Source: Hymenobacter metallilatus
GTDB taxonomy: Bacteria; Bacteroidota; Bacteroidia; Cytophagales; Hymenobacteraceae
DNA length: 64,000 nucleotides
Assembly (NCBI RefSeq): GCF_003944705.1
Contig: NZ_RWIS01000007.1
Location: 1-64,000, forward strand
Reading direction: 5' to 3'
This document shows, piece after piece, positions 51,486 to 59,933 of this stretch. Under the pieces are notes generated by a model, which did no database searches, was not told the DNA's origin, and saw nothing but the letters and a program-made list of their open reading frames with translations. The position numbers were made by a program, and so were the translations under genes. The number at the start of each line of letters is the position of its first letter. Within the stretch, counting starts at the first letter, position 1.

Positions 51486-51526
51486 CAAAAGCCCCCGGCT
51501 CGGTTGCACCGGGTCGGGGGCTTTTG
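51486..51526 (-). terminator. Terminator after the 51557 FKBP gene
   Basis: CAAAAGCCCCC pairs with GGGGGCTTTTG, with more complementarity inside, 31 bases beyond the stop codon on the minus strand. It divides the FKBP array into at least two transcripts. Confidence 0.85.
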
Positions 51527-51556
51527 CGGATACTATACCGAAGCCGGCGCAGAGAA

Positions 51557-52600
51557 TTACTTGCCCTGCTGCTGCTGCAGTGCTTCCAACTGCCGCTGAA
51601 TGTCCTCCTGGCCCATTTGTGGCTGCTTGGGGGCGTCTTTCACGTCCACCAGCTCCACGTCAAAGCGCAGAATAGCATCGGCCGGAATGTTGGCACCGGC
51701 CCCACGCTGCCCGTAGGCCAGCGAGGAGGGAATCAGCAGTACGGCCTTGGAGCCCTTGTTCAACTGCGGAATGGCTTTATCCCAGCCCGGAATTACCTGG
51801 CCCACTCCAATCGGGAATTCGATGGGCTTGCCACCGTTGCCTTTCGCGGAAGAGTCGAACTCTTTGCCGTTTTCCAGCAGGGTGCCTTTGTACTGCACGG
51901 CTACAATCTGGCCTGGCTTGGGCTTGGGGCCGCTACCGGCCGAGGTAACCACGTAGTACACGCCCGAAGGGTCTTTCTGGGCAGTCAGGTTATTTTTCTT
52001 CACGTACTCCTGCAGCTTCACGTCGTCCTTTTTGAGCTGTTGCTCGGCATAGGCCATCATTTTCTGCTGCTGCTCCACCTGCATTTTCTGCACGTCGGCC
52101 ATGGCCTCGTCCCGGGTCTGCACCTTGTCCACTTTCACATACATGGTCATGGTCTTGCCAGCCTTCTGCATAAACGGCGGCACCGGCTGGCGGAAGGACT
52201 TAGCAAAAATGGTGTCCACATTGAAGCGGAACACGGCCGAGTCGCCGGGCTGCAGCAGGCTGATGGCCTCTTCCAGGCCGCCTTTCTGCGCCTTCCGCAC
52301 AGTATCCAGCGGCACCCGCACCGGGAAGCCCATCTGCTGCTTGCGGGAGTTGAACAGGACCGAATCCTTGGCTGTGCGGTACTCCACGTGCAGGGCCATG
52401 ATCTTGCCAATCCGTTCCTTATACGTGGCGTCTCCGTCGGTGCTTACTTCGCGGGCATCGTAGCCCTTGCCGTTGCTCTTGAATACTTTGTACTCGATTC
52501 CCGATGTAGTCTTGCTGAAATCACCGCCTTTTTTGCAGGAGGCAAGGCCCAGAACGCCGGCAGCGAGGGCCAGGCTCAGAAAGTTGCGTGTAAGGAACAT
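51557..52600 (-). CDS. FKBP-type prolyl isomerase lipoprotein, long two-domain form
   Basis: From ATG 52600 this is 347 residues with lipobox GLASC near residue 22. A degenerate FKBP-like N-terminal domain (PLDTVRKAQKGGLEEAISLL) leads into a Gln/Met-rich helix (QVEQQQKMMAYAEQQLKKDD) and an FKBP domain (QIVAVQYKGTLLENGKEFD; VIPGWDKAIPQLNKGSKAVL). A Gln-rich tail ends it (LEALQQQQGK). It resembles the 48229 protein. It lies 47 bases downstream of the DHH phosphoesterase gene. Confidence 0.9.
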   Translation of the reverse strand: MFLTRNFLSLALAAGVLGLASCKKGGDFSKTTSGIEYKVFKSNGKGYDAREVSTDGDATYKERIGKIMALHVEYRTAKDSVLFNSRKQQMGFPVRVPLDTVRKAQKGGLEEAISLLQPGDSAVFRFNVDTIFAKSFRQPVPPFMQKAGKTMTMYVKVDKVQTRDEAMADVQKMQVEQQQKMMAYAEQQLKKDDVKLQEYVKKNNLTAQKDPSGVYYVVTSAGSGPKPKPGQIVAVQYKGTLLENGKEFDSSAKGNGGKPIEFPIGVGQVIPGWDKAIPQLNKGSKAVLLIPSSLAYGQRGAGANIPADAILRFDVELVDVKDAPKQPQMGQEDIQRQLEALQQQQGK

Positions 52601-52647
52601 GAAGGGTTGAGAAGTTAAAACAGAATGAGCGCCCAAGTTACACCGAA

Positions 52648-53691
52648 TTATGCCGATGGGGCTACCGGCGCCAGCGGCGCCATAACCAGCTGGGTCTGGT
52701 AATCGGGCAAAAGCCCTAAGAATCGTTCTACGGTAGCATCCAGCGAGTCGTAGCTGATGCCGCCGGCCGCATTGTGGTGGCCTCCGCCATTAAAGTGCCG
52801 CCGCGAAAACTCGCTCACGGAAAAATCTCCCACGGAGCGGAAAGAGATTTTAATGGCCTGATTTCGGTCGATGAGAATGGCGGCGAATACAATGCCTTCA
52901 ATGCTGAGCGCAAAGTTTACCAGGCCTTCTGTGTCGCCGGTTTTGGAGTTGTACTGGCGCAGCTCATCGGCCGTAATGGCAATAAACGCCGTGTTGTACT
53001 CGCGCAGCACCGTAAGCTTATCCTTGAGCACAAAGCCCAGGAAGCGCAGCCGCTCCTCGGAGTGCGAGTCGTAGATGCGGCGGTGTACATCGGAGAGGTT
53101 GATGCCGGCATTCAGCAGCTCGGCAATAATCAGGTGTACATTGCGGGACGTGCTGGGGTGGCGGAAGGAGCCCGTATCCGTCATGATGCCCGCGTACAGG
53201 CACTCCCCGATACCCGTGTCAATCAGTGGCTGGTCGCCCAGGTCCCGGATAACCTCAAATACCAGCTCGGCCGTAGCAGCGGCTTTGGGGTTGGAGTAGT
53301 CGAGCTGGGCGAAGTCCTCGGGCTCCTGGTGGTGGTCGATGAGCACCTTGGTACCCTTGGCCTCCCGCACATACTCGCCCAGCTCATTGATGCGGCCCAG
53401 ACAGCTGAAGTCAAGGCAGAACAGCACTTCGGCCCGCGCAATAATGTCGCGCACCTGGGCATCATTCTGGCGGGGCTCGTACACCACTACTTCCTCGTTG
53501 CCGGGCATCCAGGCCAGGAAGTTGGGGTAGTCGGAGGGGGTAACCACCGTCACGCTGTGGCCCTTCTTGCGAAGGTAGCCGGCCAACCCCAGTGACGAGC
53601 CCAGGGCATCGGCATCGGGTTTATGATGGGTGGTGATGAAAATCTGTCGGGGTTGCGCCAGCAGCTCCTTCAGCTCAGATATTGTGGACAT
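52648..53691 (-). CDS. nrnA: DHH/DHHA1 phosphoesterase (NrnA-like)
   Basis: This 347-residue protein has the DHH motif set: ITTHHKPDADALGSSLGL, then FCLDFSC, then VLIDHHQEP, and a C-terminal DHHA1 domain with GGGHHNAAGG. NrnA-type enzymes degrade nanoRNA and may dephosphorylate pAp. It is divergent from ndk and followed by the FKBP array, an arrangement I associate with Bacteroidota including the gldI region. The start ATG lies 387 bases from the ndk ATG, in a gap rich in repeats. Confidence 0.9.
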   Translation of the reverse strand: MSTISELKELLAQPRQIFITTHHKPDADALGSSLGLAGYLRKKGHSVTVVTPSDYPNFLAWMPGNEEVVVYEPRQNDAQVRDIIARAEVLFCLDFSCLGRINELGEYVREAKGTKVLIDHHQEPEDFAQLDYSNPKAAATAELVFEVIRDLGDQPLIDTGIGECLYAGIMTDTGSFRHPSTSRNVHLIIAELLNAGINLSDVHRRIYDSHSEERLRFLGFVLKDKLTVLREYNTAFIAITADELRQYNSKTGDTEGLVNFALSIEGIVFAAILIDRNQAIKISFRSVGDFSVSEFSRRHFNGGGHHNAAGGISYDSLDATVERFLGLLPDYQTQLVMAPLAPVAPSA

Positions 53692-53880
53692 TGCCTACGG
53701 GGTAGGTGACTGAATTTCGGTCGGTTAGGCCGCGTACAAAGGCGGCAAAAGTCGGAAATATTCTGGGTTCCAACAACACGCCCCGCGGAAAGGTGCGGGA
53801 GAAAGAATGTGGGAACTGTGCGGAAGGTGGAAAATGTGGGACGGAAGAAAGAATGTGGGTTTTAATGGGCGGAACGCAGA

Positions 53881-53990
53881 GGCGTTGTCCTTCTGAGCTG
53901 GCGAAGGACCTCAGCACGCAGGAATGACAATTGTAACCACGACTCGTTCTATTGCCACAAGGCCTTTCGCCAGCTCAGGAGGACAATGCC
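53881..53990. repeat. Inverted repeat upstream of ndk
   Basis: GGCGTTGTCCTTCTGAGCTG (53881 onwards, to about 53907) pairs with the arm 53963-53990 ending GGACAATGCC. Around it is a second, looser dyad: AATGTGGGA copies near 53806, 53833 and 53851 against TCCCACATT near 53998. The arm core relates to the 8281 element. Confidence 0.8.
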
Positions 53991-54014
53991 ACCACATTTC
54001 CCACATTCAATCCG

Positions 54015-54022
54015 TACTTTTG
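54015..54022 (+). promoter_or_regulatory. Candidate -7 element of ndk
   Basis: TACTTTTG matches TAnnTTTG and is followed by CGGCCGC; it lies 56 bases before the ndk ATG. No clear -33 is seen. Confidence 0.55.
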
Positions 54023-54077
54023 CGGCCGCAAACTGCACAGAGTATTTCATTCAACCCCAACCATACGAAGCAAGCCC

Positions 54078-54497
54078 ATGGCCACGAACCGCACGTTCAC
54101 GATGATTAAGCCCGATGCTACCCAGGACAACCACATTGGTGGCATCCTGAGCATGATTGAGGAAGGCGGCTTCCGCATCGTAGCCCTGAAAAAAGTACAG
54201 CTGACCCCTGAGCGCGCCGGCCAGTTTTACGAAGTGCACAAGGAGCGCCCCTTCTACCAGGACCTGGTGAAGTACATGTCGTCGGGCCCCATTGTGGCGG
54301 CTATTCTGGAGAAAGACAACGCCGTAGCTGATTTCCGGACCCTGATTGGCGCTACCAACCCCGCCCAGGCCGCCGAAGGCACCATCCGGAAGAAGTATGC
54401 CAAGAGCATTGAAGCCAACGCCGTACACGGCTCCGACTCCGATGAAAACGCCAAAATCGAAGGCGACTTCTACTTCACCGCCGACGAGCAATTCTAA
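54078..54497 (+). CDS. ndk: Nucleoside diphosphate kinase
   Basis: From ATG 54078 this is 139 residues, the usual length. The active-site histidine is in [15 protein letters not shown] near residue 115, and [10 protein letters not shown] and [18 protein letters not shown] are the other family motifs. It equilibrates nucleoside triphosphate pools. The longer upstream frame from 53952 is encoded by repeat DNA. A strong terminator nested in a larger palindrome follows. Confidence 0.97.
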   Translation: MATNRTFTMIKPDATQDNHIGGILSMIEEGGFRIVALKKVQLTPERAGQFYEVHKERPFYQDLVKYMSSGPIVAAILEKDNAVADFRTLIGATNPAQAAEGTIRKKYAKSIEANAVHGSDSDENAKIEGDFYFTADEQF

Positions 54498-54681
54498 ATC
54501 ACGGATTTAGACGGATTTTTCGGATTACGCGGATTCGTTCTGATTTCGCGGTTTGTCTGAAAAGCCTGCCAACAAAAAGCCCGCTTGCTGCTGCAAGCGG
54601 GCTTTTTGTTGTTCAAATTATCGTTAGATGCGACGGTTGTAAGAGTCCGTGTAATCCGAAAGATCCGTCTAAATCCATGAT
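54498..54681. repeat. Large inverted repeat spanning the ndk / nucleoside-transporter gap
   Basis: Arms 54498-54533 and 54646-54681 pair at about 33 of 36 positions; the left arm begins ATCACGGATTTAGACGG. The left arm begins at the base after the ndk stop codon and the right arm abuts the convergent transporter gene's stop codon, so the palindrome fills the whole gap. A terminator hairpin is nested in it. Confidence 0.95.
54571..54610. terminator. Bidirectional intrinsic terminator between ndk and the transporter
   Basis: AACAAAAAGCCCGCTTGC pairs exactly with GCAAGCGGGCTTTTTGTT around TGCT. T-tracts are present in both directions, fitting termination of both convergent genes. Confidence 0.95.
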
Positions 54682-56061
54682 TTAGGCGTTTTCCACACTC
54701 AGGATGGGCTCTACGTGTTCGGCATCGGGGGTGGTTTCCTGGGCAGTGTGCTTGTGCTTGAACAGCACTACAAACAGCACGGCAATGACCAGGGCATAGG
54801 CCGCAAACGACAGCCAGATGCCCTGCCAGTCCTTGGTTACACCATCGGCGGCGGTGAAATATTTCTCGATGACGATACCGCTCACCGAGCTACCCAGCAC
54901 GGCCCCGAAGCCGTTGGTCATCATCATGAACAGGCCCTGGGCGCTGGCCCGGATGCTGGAAGCCGTCTGGGTTTCCACGAACAACGAGCCCGAGATGTTG
55001 AAGAAGTCGAAGGCCATGCCGTAAATGATACACGAAAGAACAATCATCCAGAGCCCCGATTGCAGGTCGCCAATTGCAAACAACCCGAAACGGAGTACCC
55101 ATGCCACCATACTGAACAGCATTACTTGTTTAATGCCGAAACGACGCAGGAAGAAAGGAATAGCAAGGATAAATAGCGTCTCCGAAATCTGCGAGATGGA
55201 CATAATGATGGCCGGATAAGCCGCAGCCAAGCTGCTGAAAGTATCACCCGGATGATTCAGTAGAGCGGATAGTATCAATTTAAATGCCTCCCAGCCGGTG
55301 ATGCCTTCCGGTACAATTGAAGCCGAAGTCTCCATTGTGCTGCCCAAATCGTGCAGGAAGGTGTCGCCGTAGGCGTTGGTGAGCTGCAGGGCGGCACCCA
55401 GCAGCAGCGCGAACAGGAAGAAGGTGAGCATCTTGGTGTCGCGCAGCAGGGCAAACGACTTCAGGCCCATCACATCAACCAATGAGCGGCTGGGCGTGTC
55501 TTTAGCCGTGGGCGGGCAAGCAGGCAGCGTAAACGAGTAAACGCCCAGCGCAAAAGCCGCGGCGGCGGCCACGTAGAACTGGCTGGCCGATTTCTCGAAG
55601 CCCAGTAAACTCACCGTCCACATGGCTACAATGAAGCCGATAGTGCCCCACACCCTGATGGGCGGATAGTCCTTCACCACGTCCAGGCCCTGCCGTTTCA
55701 GCACCGAGTACGACACGGCAATGCTGAGAGCCAGCGTGGGCATGTAGAAAATCATGTTCAGCAGAATTACCCAGAAAAAGGTGCCGGGGTCGGCCACCAT
55801 GGGTACTGTGCATAGCACCACCCCACCCAGAATATGCAGGATGCCGTAGAGTTTCTCGGCATTCACATACTTATCGGCAATGATGCCCATGATGGAGGGC
55901 ATGAAGATGGAAGCAATGCCCATCGTGGAGAAAATTGCCCCAAACTGCGCCCCCGACCATTGTTTCGTCTGGAACCAGTACGCGCCGATAGTTATCAGCC
56001 ATGAGCCCCAGATAAAAAACTGCAGGAAGCTCAGAATAGTGAGACGCAACTTGGTACTCAT
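54682..56061 (-). CDS. Nucleoside:H+ symporter family transporter (NupG/XapB-like MFS)
   Basis: This 459-residue protein has about twelve membrane helices. The N-terminus LRLTILSFLQFFIWGSWLIT and IFSTMGIASIFMPSIMGIIADK fit the nucleoside:H+ symporter group of the major facilitator superfamily. The later FFNISGSLFVETQTASSIRA is also typical. It probably imports nucleosides. It is convergent with ndk, a functionally related neighbour. Substrate preference is not visible. Confidence 0.87.
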   Translation of the reverse strand: MSTKLRLTILSFLQFFIWGSWLITIGAYWFQTKQWSGAQFGAIFSTMGIASIFMPSIMGIIADKYVNAEKLYGILHILGGVVLCTVPMVADPGTFFWVILLNMIFYMPTLALSIAVSYSVLKRQGLDVVKDYPPIRVWGTIGFIVAMWTVSLLGFEKSASQFYVAAAAAFALGVYSFTLPACPPTAKDTPSRSLVDVMGLKSFALLRDTKMLTFFLFALLLGAALQLTNAYGDTFLHDLGSTMETSASIVPEGITGWEAFKLILSALLNHPGDTFSSLAAAYPAIIMSISQISETLFILAIPFFLRRFGIKQVMLFSMVAWVLRFGLFAIGDLQSGLWMIVLSCIIYGMAFDFFNISGSLFVETQTASSIRASAQGLFMMMTNGFGAVLGSSVSGIVIEKYFTAADGVTKDWQGIWLSFAAYALVIAVLFVVLFKHKHTAQETTPDAEHVEPILSVENA

Positions 56062-56227
56062 GTAACTACTGTTGGGGAAAAGTGGGGGGACACAATTTGA
56101 AACCTAAAGATACAAGAATTCTCTGCGGTGAAAATTCGCCCCGGCGGGCTGTGGGAGTAGCCAGAACGCAAACTGCCCCCCAACCCGAAGGCCGGAGGGC
56201 AGGTAAAGCGGCAGGCCGCGTGTGGGC

Positions 56228-57337
56228 TTAGGCGTGGGCCGTAGCCAGCGCGGGGTAATCGGTGTAGCCCTGGTGGAAGCCTTCGGGGCCGGGGGCGTAG
56301 AAGGTGGAGGGGTCGGGCTGGGCCAGCTCGGCACCCTGCTCCAGGCGGGCTACCAGGTCGGGGTTGGCAATGAAGGCGCGGCCGAAGGCCACGAGGTCGG
56401 CGCGGCCGCTCTGCAGGTCGGCTTCGGCGCGGTCCACGTCGTAGCCGCCGCTCAGGATGAGCGTGTTGGTGAACTTCTCGCGCAGACCGGCAATAATGCT
56501 GGCCGGCACGGCCGGAGCGCCCATGCTCTCGTGGTTCACAATGTGCAGGTACACCAGGTTCAGCTTCTGGAGCTCAGCGGCCAGGTGCAGGTACAGCGCG
56601 TCGATGTCGTCGAAGGTGGGAGCCACGTCGTTGAAGGCCCCGTAGGGCGATACGCGGATACCCACGCGCTCCGCTCCAATGGCGGCTACCATGCCCTGGG
56701 CAATTTCCAGCACGAAGCGGGCCCGGTTCTCGAAGGAGCCGCCATACTCGTCGGTACGCTGGTTGCTCTTGGGGTTCAGGAACTGGTCGATAAGATAGCC
56801 GTTGGCGGCGTGGATTTCTACGCCATCAAAACCCGCTTCCACGGCCAGCTTGGCCGAGTTGATGTACTCCTGTACTACTGCCTTCACCTCGGCGGTGGTC
56901 AGCTCGCGCGGGGTGGGCTGGGGCTGCATCTGCTGCTGGTCGGTCCACATATCACCGGCGGCGGCAATGGCCGAGGGAGCCACAATTTCGGCATCGGCGG
57001 CCATGTTGAGCGGGTGCGAAATGCGGCCCGTGTGCATCAGCTGCACAAAGAGGTGGCCGCCCTTGGCGTGTACGGCGTCGGTTACCAGCTTCCAGCCGGC
57101 TACCTGCTCGGGCGTAAACAGGCCGGGAATGCGGGCATAGCCCAGGCCGTTGGCCGAGGGCGAGGTGCCTTCCGTGACGATGAGGCCGGCCGTAGCGCGC
57201 TGGGCGTAATATTCGGCCTCCAGGGGGCCAGGCACGTTGCCCAGGGCGCGGCTGCGCGTCATGGGGGCCATTACAATATGATTCTGGAGCGTGAGGTTGC
57301 CCAGTTTGGCGGGCGAGAAGAGCTTCTTGGTTGCCAT
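56228..57337 (-). CDS. NADH:flavin oxidoreductase / ene-reductase (Old Yellow Enzyme family)
   Basis: From ATG 57337 this is 369 residues with the FMN barrel of Old Yellow Enzymes. Motifs include NHIVMAPMTRSRA, FVQLMHTGRISHP, FDGVEIHAANGYLIDQFL, and DEYGGSFENRARF. Such enzymes (NemA/XenA-like) reduce activated double bonds, nitro compounds and other electrophiles with NAD(P)H. The gene lies 84 bases downstream of an ArsR-type regulator on the same strand. That gap contains an imperfect dyad at 57374-57399. Physiological substrate unknown. Confidence 0.9.
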   Translation of the reverse strand: MATKKLFSPAKLGNLTLQNHIVMAPMTRSRALGNVPGPLEAEYYAQRATAGLIVTEGTSPSANGLGYARIPGLFTPEQVAGWKLVTDAVHAKGGHLFVQLMHTGRISHPLNMAADAEIVAPSAIAAAGDMWTDQQQMQPQPTPRELTTAEVKAVVQEYINSAKLAVEAGFDGVEIHAANGYLIDQFLNPKSNQRTDEYGGSFENRARFVLEIAQGMVAAIGAERVGIRVSPYGAFNDVAPTFDDIDALYLHLAAELQKLNLVYLHIVNHESMGAPAVPASIIAGLREKFTNTLILSGGYDVDRAEADLQSGRADLVAFGRAFIANPDLVARLEQGAELAQPDPSTFYAPGPEGFHQGYTDYPALATAHA

Positions 57338-57373
57338 GTGCAATTGATGCTGAGGGTTAACGCGGCTATAAAG

Positions 57374-57399
57374 CATCAACTAATCGAAATGTTTAGATG
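57374..57399. promoter_or_regulatory. Imperfect dyad, possible operator
   Basis: CATC and CTAA pair with TTTAG and GATG in an imperfect dyad between the ArsR-type regulator and the ene-reductase. The position suits autoregulation or control of the reductase, but the symmetry is weak. Confidence 0.3.
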
Positions 57400-57421
57400 G
57401 GTTTTGGGAAATTTTTTAAGC

Positions 57422-57691
57422 CTAGCCCAGCGTGTCGAAAAACGACGCCAGCCCGCGCAGAGTCTCCCGGTTCAGGGTAATATTCACGCACCGGCCGCAC
57501 TTCTGGGTCTGCACCAGGCCGCTGTCGGCCAGAATCTTGAGGTGGTGCGATACGCAGGGCTGGGAGAGGCCCGTCAGTTCCTGCACGTCGGCAAAAGCCA
57601 GCTGGTCCTGCTGGCTGAGGGCCAGCACAATATTGAGCCGGTACTTATCCGCTAATGCTCCGGCCGATTTGGCCACCAGTTGGGTATCCAT
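57422..57691 (-). CDS. ArsR-family transcriptional regulator with cysteine-rich DNA-binding region
   Basis: From ATG 57691 this is 89 residues, a minimal winged helix. The recognition helix is LTGLSQPCVSHHLKILADSG, and the wing contains KCGRC. The Cys in the recognition helix with a CxxC in the wing could form a metal or thiol sensor, as in ArsR proteins that release DNA on ligand or oxidant binding. Being just upstream of an ene-reductase, it may sense electrophiles, by analogy with NemR, a different family. The start could also be TTG 57697, two codons earlier. Confidence 0.85.
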   Translation of the reverse strand: MDTQLVAKSAGALADKYRLNIVLALSQQDQLAFADVQELTGLSQPCVSHHLKILADSGLVQTQKCGRCVNITLNRETLRGLASFFDTLG

Positions 57692-57775
57692 AGACAAGCA
57701 AGATACAGAAATTTGCCCGCCAAGGGCGGTGGCTGGCGGGTGGCAAACACTGCTCCGGTTCCCGGCCGGTGCGAC

Positions 57776-57807
57776 AAAAAAAGAAGGCTACCGGAGCGGC
57801 AGCCTTC
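57776..57807 (-). terminator. Terminator after sodA
   Basis: On the minus strand GAAGGCTGCCG pairs with CGGTAGCCTTC (one mismatch) and is followed by seven T. It lies 27 bases beyond the sodA stop codon. Confidence 0.9.
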
Positions 57808-57833
57808 CTGAATGATACCGACGCGGTACGCGC

Positions 57834-58442
57834 TTACGCGCCCTCACCGAAGCGCTTATTCACCTCGTCCCAGTTGATGAGGTTGAAGAAAGCAGCAATG
57901 TAGTCGGGGCGGCGGTTCTGGTATTTGAGGTAGTAGGCGTGCTCCCACACATCCAGGCCCAGTACGGGCGTGCCTTTGCAGCCCGTGTCGGGCATGAGGG
58001 GGTTATCCTGGTTGGGCGTAGAGCAGATTTGTACCGAGCCATCGGCTTGCTTGCACAGCCACGCCCAGCCGGAGCCGAAACGGGTAGTGGCGGCTTTTGT
58101 GAATTCTTCTTTGAACTTCTCGTAGCTGCCAAAAGCCTTGTTGATGGCCTCGCCCACCGCTCCTGAGGGCGCACCGCCGCCGCTGGGGCTCAGGATCTGC
58201 CAGAAGAAGGAGTGGTTCCAGTGGCCGCCGCCGTTGTTGCGGACGGCCGCCGGGGCCGAGGCAATGCTCTGCAGCAAATCCTCCAGGCTTTTGCCTTCCA
58301 GTTCGGTACCGGCTACGGCGTTATTGAGGTTGGTAACGTAAGCTTGGTGGTGCTTGCTGTGATGAATTTCCATGGTTTGCGCATCAATGTGCGGCTCCAG
58401 GGCATCGTAGGCGTAAGGCAGTTGGGGGAGTTCGAAAGCCAT
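57834..58442 (-). CDS. sodA: Superoxide dismutase, Fe/Mn type
   Basis: From ATG 58442 this is 202 residues, standard for the family. Metal ligands are in [13 protein letters not shown] (His near 28), [10 protein letters not shown] (His near 77), and [15 protein letters not shown] (Asp and His). It converts superoxide to oxygen and peroxide in the cytoplasm; no signal peptide is present. Metal choice is uncertain. A minus-strand TACTTTTG at 58624-58631 might be its promoter, giving a leader of about 175 bases. Confidence 0.95.
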   Translation of the reverse strand: MAFELPQLPYAYDALEPHIDAQTMEIHHSKHHQAYVTNLNNAVAGTELEGKSLEDLLQSIASAPAAVRNNGGGHWNHSFFWQILSPSGGGAPSGAVGEAINKAFGSYEKFKEEFTKAATTRFGSGWAWLCKQADGSVQICSTPNQDNPLMPDTGCKGTPVLGLDVWEHAYYLKYQNRRPDYIAAFFNLINWDEVNKRFGEGA

Positions 58443-58633
58443 AATACAGAAAGGTTTGGAGTGAAATGGGAGAGAAGGAGTTTCGGTCGGCCGGCATATG
58501 CGCCGGTCCATAGCACATTGGAACGAAGGGCGCTAACACCTAACGTGCTGCTGTGATACGGTTCGGTGCACGCACCGGCTGACAGTACAACCACCATTTC
58601 CCCCTCTGGGTTACGGTGGCCGTCAAAAGTAGG

Positions 58634-59080
58634 CTATTTCCGCTTCCGGGCGAAGAATTCGCGCATCAGGTTCTCGCACTCGTCGGCCAGGATACCGCTC
58701 ACCACCTCGGCCCGGGGATGGAGGAGCTGGCCGTGGCGGCGGTACCCGAATTTGGGCTCGGCTGCGCCATACACCACCCGCCGGACCTGGGCCCAGGCCG
58801 TGGCACCGGCGCACATCACGCAGGGCTCTACCGTTACGTACAGGGTGCATTCCTGCAGGTATTTGTTGCCGAGGTGGTTGGCCGCAGCCGTAAGGGCCAG
58901 CATTTCGGCGTGGGCCGTTACGTCCTGCAGTTTCTCGGTTTGATTGTAGGCCCGGGCAATAATGCGCTTGTCCAGCACTACCACGGCCCCAATCGGAATT
59001 TCATCTTCCTCGAATGCATACAGGGCCTGCTTCAGCGCCTCCCGGATGTACTGCTCATCGGAATAAAGAGAAAGGGTCAT
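58634..59080 (-). CDS. tadA: tRNA-specific adenosine deaminase
   Basis: From ATG 59080 this is 148 residues. The zinc deaminase motifs are VTAHAEMLAL (HAE) and VEPCVMCAGA (PCxxC). TadA converts A34 of tRNA-Arg to inosine. Family-specific segments include EIPIGAVVVL and AWAQVRRVVYGA. A longer frame would run into the inverted repeat at 59110. It is divided from sodA by 190 bases. Confidence 0.93.
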   Translation of the reverse strand: MTLSLYSDEQYIREALKQALYAFEEDEIPIGAVVVLDKRIIARAYNQTEKLQDVTAHAEMLALTAAANHLGNKYLQECTLYVTVEPCVMCAGATAWAQVRRVVYGAAEPKFGYRRHGQLLHPRAEVVSGILADECENLMREFFARKRK

Positions 59081-59109
59081 GGCGTTTAGGGGATGGGTTA
59101 AATAGGGAA

Positions 59110-59205
59110 CGTCATTCTGAGCTTGCTGAGGAATCTCGCGTGCTGATGTTTGAGTTACCATTGCAACGTCAGCACGCGAGATTCCTCGGCAAGCTCGGAA
59201 TGACG
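59110..59205. repeat. Inverted repeat between tadA and the 59229 gene (GGAATCTCGCGTGCTGA family)
   Basis: Arms 59110-59150 and 59165-59205 pair at 38 of 41 positions around a 14-base loop. The arm runs CGTCATTCTGAGC, then GAGGAATCTCGCGTGCTGA. It is the closest sibling of the 48123-48225 element. Confidence 0.95.
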
Positions 59206-59228
59206 AGCTGTTCAGCTTCCTTTACCAC

Positions 59229-59795
59229 TTACTTCATTACAATGCTTCCCATCACCGCATGGGCGGTGGGTTGCCACTGGGCCTGCTCGTCGGCGGGAGC
59301 ATCGAAGGTGAATACGAAAAGCTGGTCGCCCTCAATGGCATATTGCACCAGCTGGTATTTCCGGATGGGGGCCAAATTGCCGCCCCGGCGGTTATCCGTT
59401 ACCGTCGAAACAAACTCCAGCACCACAAAATCCCGCTTGTTCACCGTCTGAATATCCTCGCGCAGGAACTGCACTTTGCCGTACATATTCTGAATGCTGG
59501 CCTTATAAATCTTCAGCAGCAGGGCGTAGTCCCGGTTGGTGAACGTGGTGGGCTTCTGCTGCACGCTCAGGTCCACGCGGCCGCTGGGGTTGCTGAATAC
59601 GGCCAGGGGTTTGCGGGGCGAAGGATATTTGGTGGCAATACCATCGTCGGGCAGGGCCTGAAAGCTCTCGGGCACTCCAATGGTGATGTTCTTGCCGACG
59701 GCAGTTTTCTTGAGTTTGGGGCCAGCAAAGGCTGTGAGCAGCAGTACCGCCAGCAGCAGCGGCAACATCCGGCCGAAACGCGCGAGAGTTTTCAT
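59229..59795 (-). CDS. Secreted or membrane-anchored protein of unknown function
   Basis: From ATG 59795 this is 188 residues. An N-terminal signal or anchor is MLPLLLAVLLLTAFAGPKL. The rest looks like one alpha/beta domain: NITIGVPESFQALPDDGIAT, DFVVLEFVSTVTDN, and QYAIEGDQLFVFTFDAP. The form resembles small lipid- or protein-binding folds such as the Mog1/PsbP-like group, but I cannot assign it. It sits alone downstream of a putative T9SS-like small protein gene, on the same strand with 138 bases between. Confidence 0.7.
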   Translation of the reverse strand: MKTLARFGRMLPLLLAVLLLTAFAGPKLKKTAVGKNITIGVPESFQALPDDGIATKYPSPRKPLAVFSNPSGRVDLSVQQKPTTFTNRDYALLLKIYKASIQNMYGKVQFLREDIQTVNKRDFVVLEFVSTVTDNRRGGNLAPIRKYQLVQYAIEGDQLFVFTFDAPADEQAQWQPTAHAVMGSIVMK

Positions 59796-59850
59796 AGTAG
59801 CAGAAAGGTAAGGCGCAACCCGCAACCGGGCCCCGCATGATAAACGCAAA

Positions 59851-59877
59851 GCTCCGGAGCCATAACGACTCCGGAGC
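59851..59877 (-). terminator. Hairpin after the 59934 gene
   Basis: GCTCCGGAG pairs exactly with CTCCGGAGC; a short T run follows on the minus strand. The U-tract is weak. Confidence 0.6.
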
Positions 59878-59933
59878 CCGAAAAGAACAAGAACAAAGCC
59901 GTGGAATCCGACAAATCCACTTACCGCCAGGAT

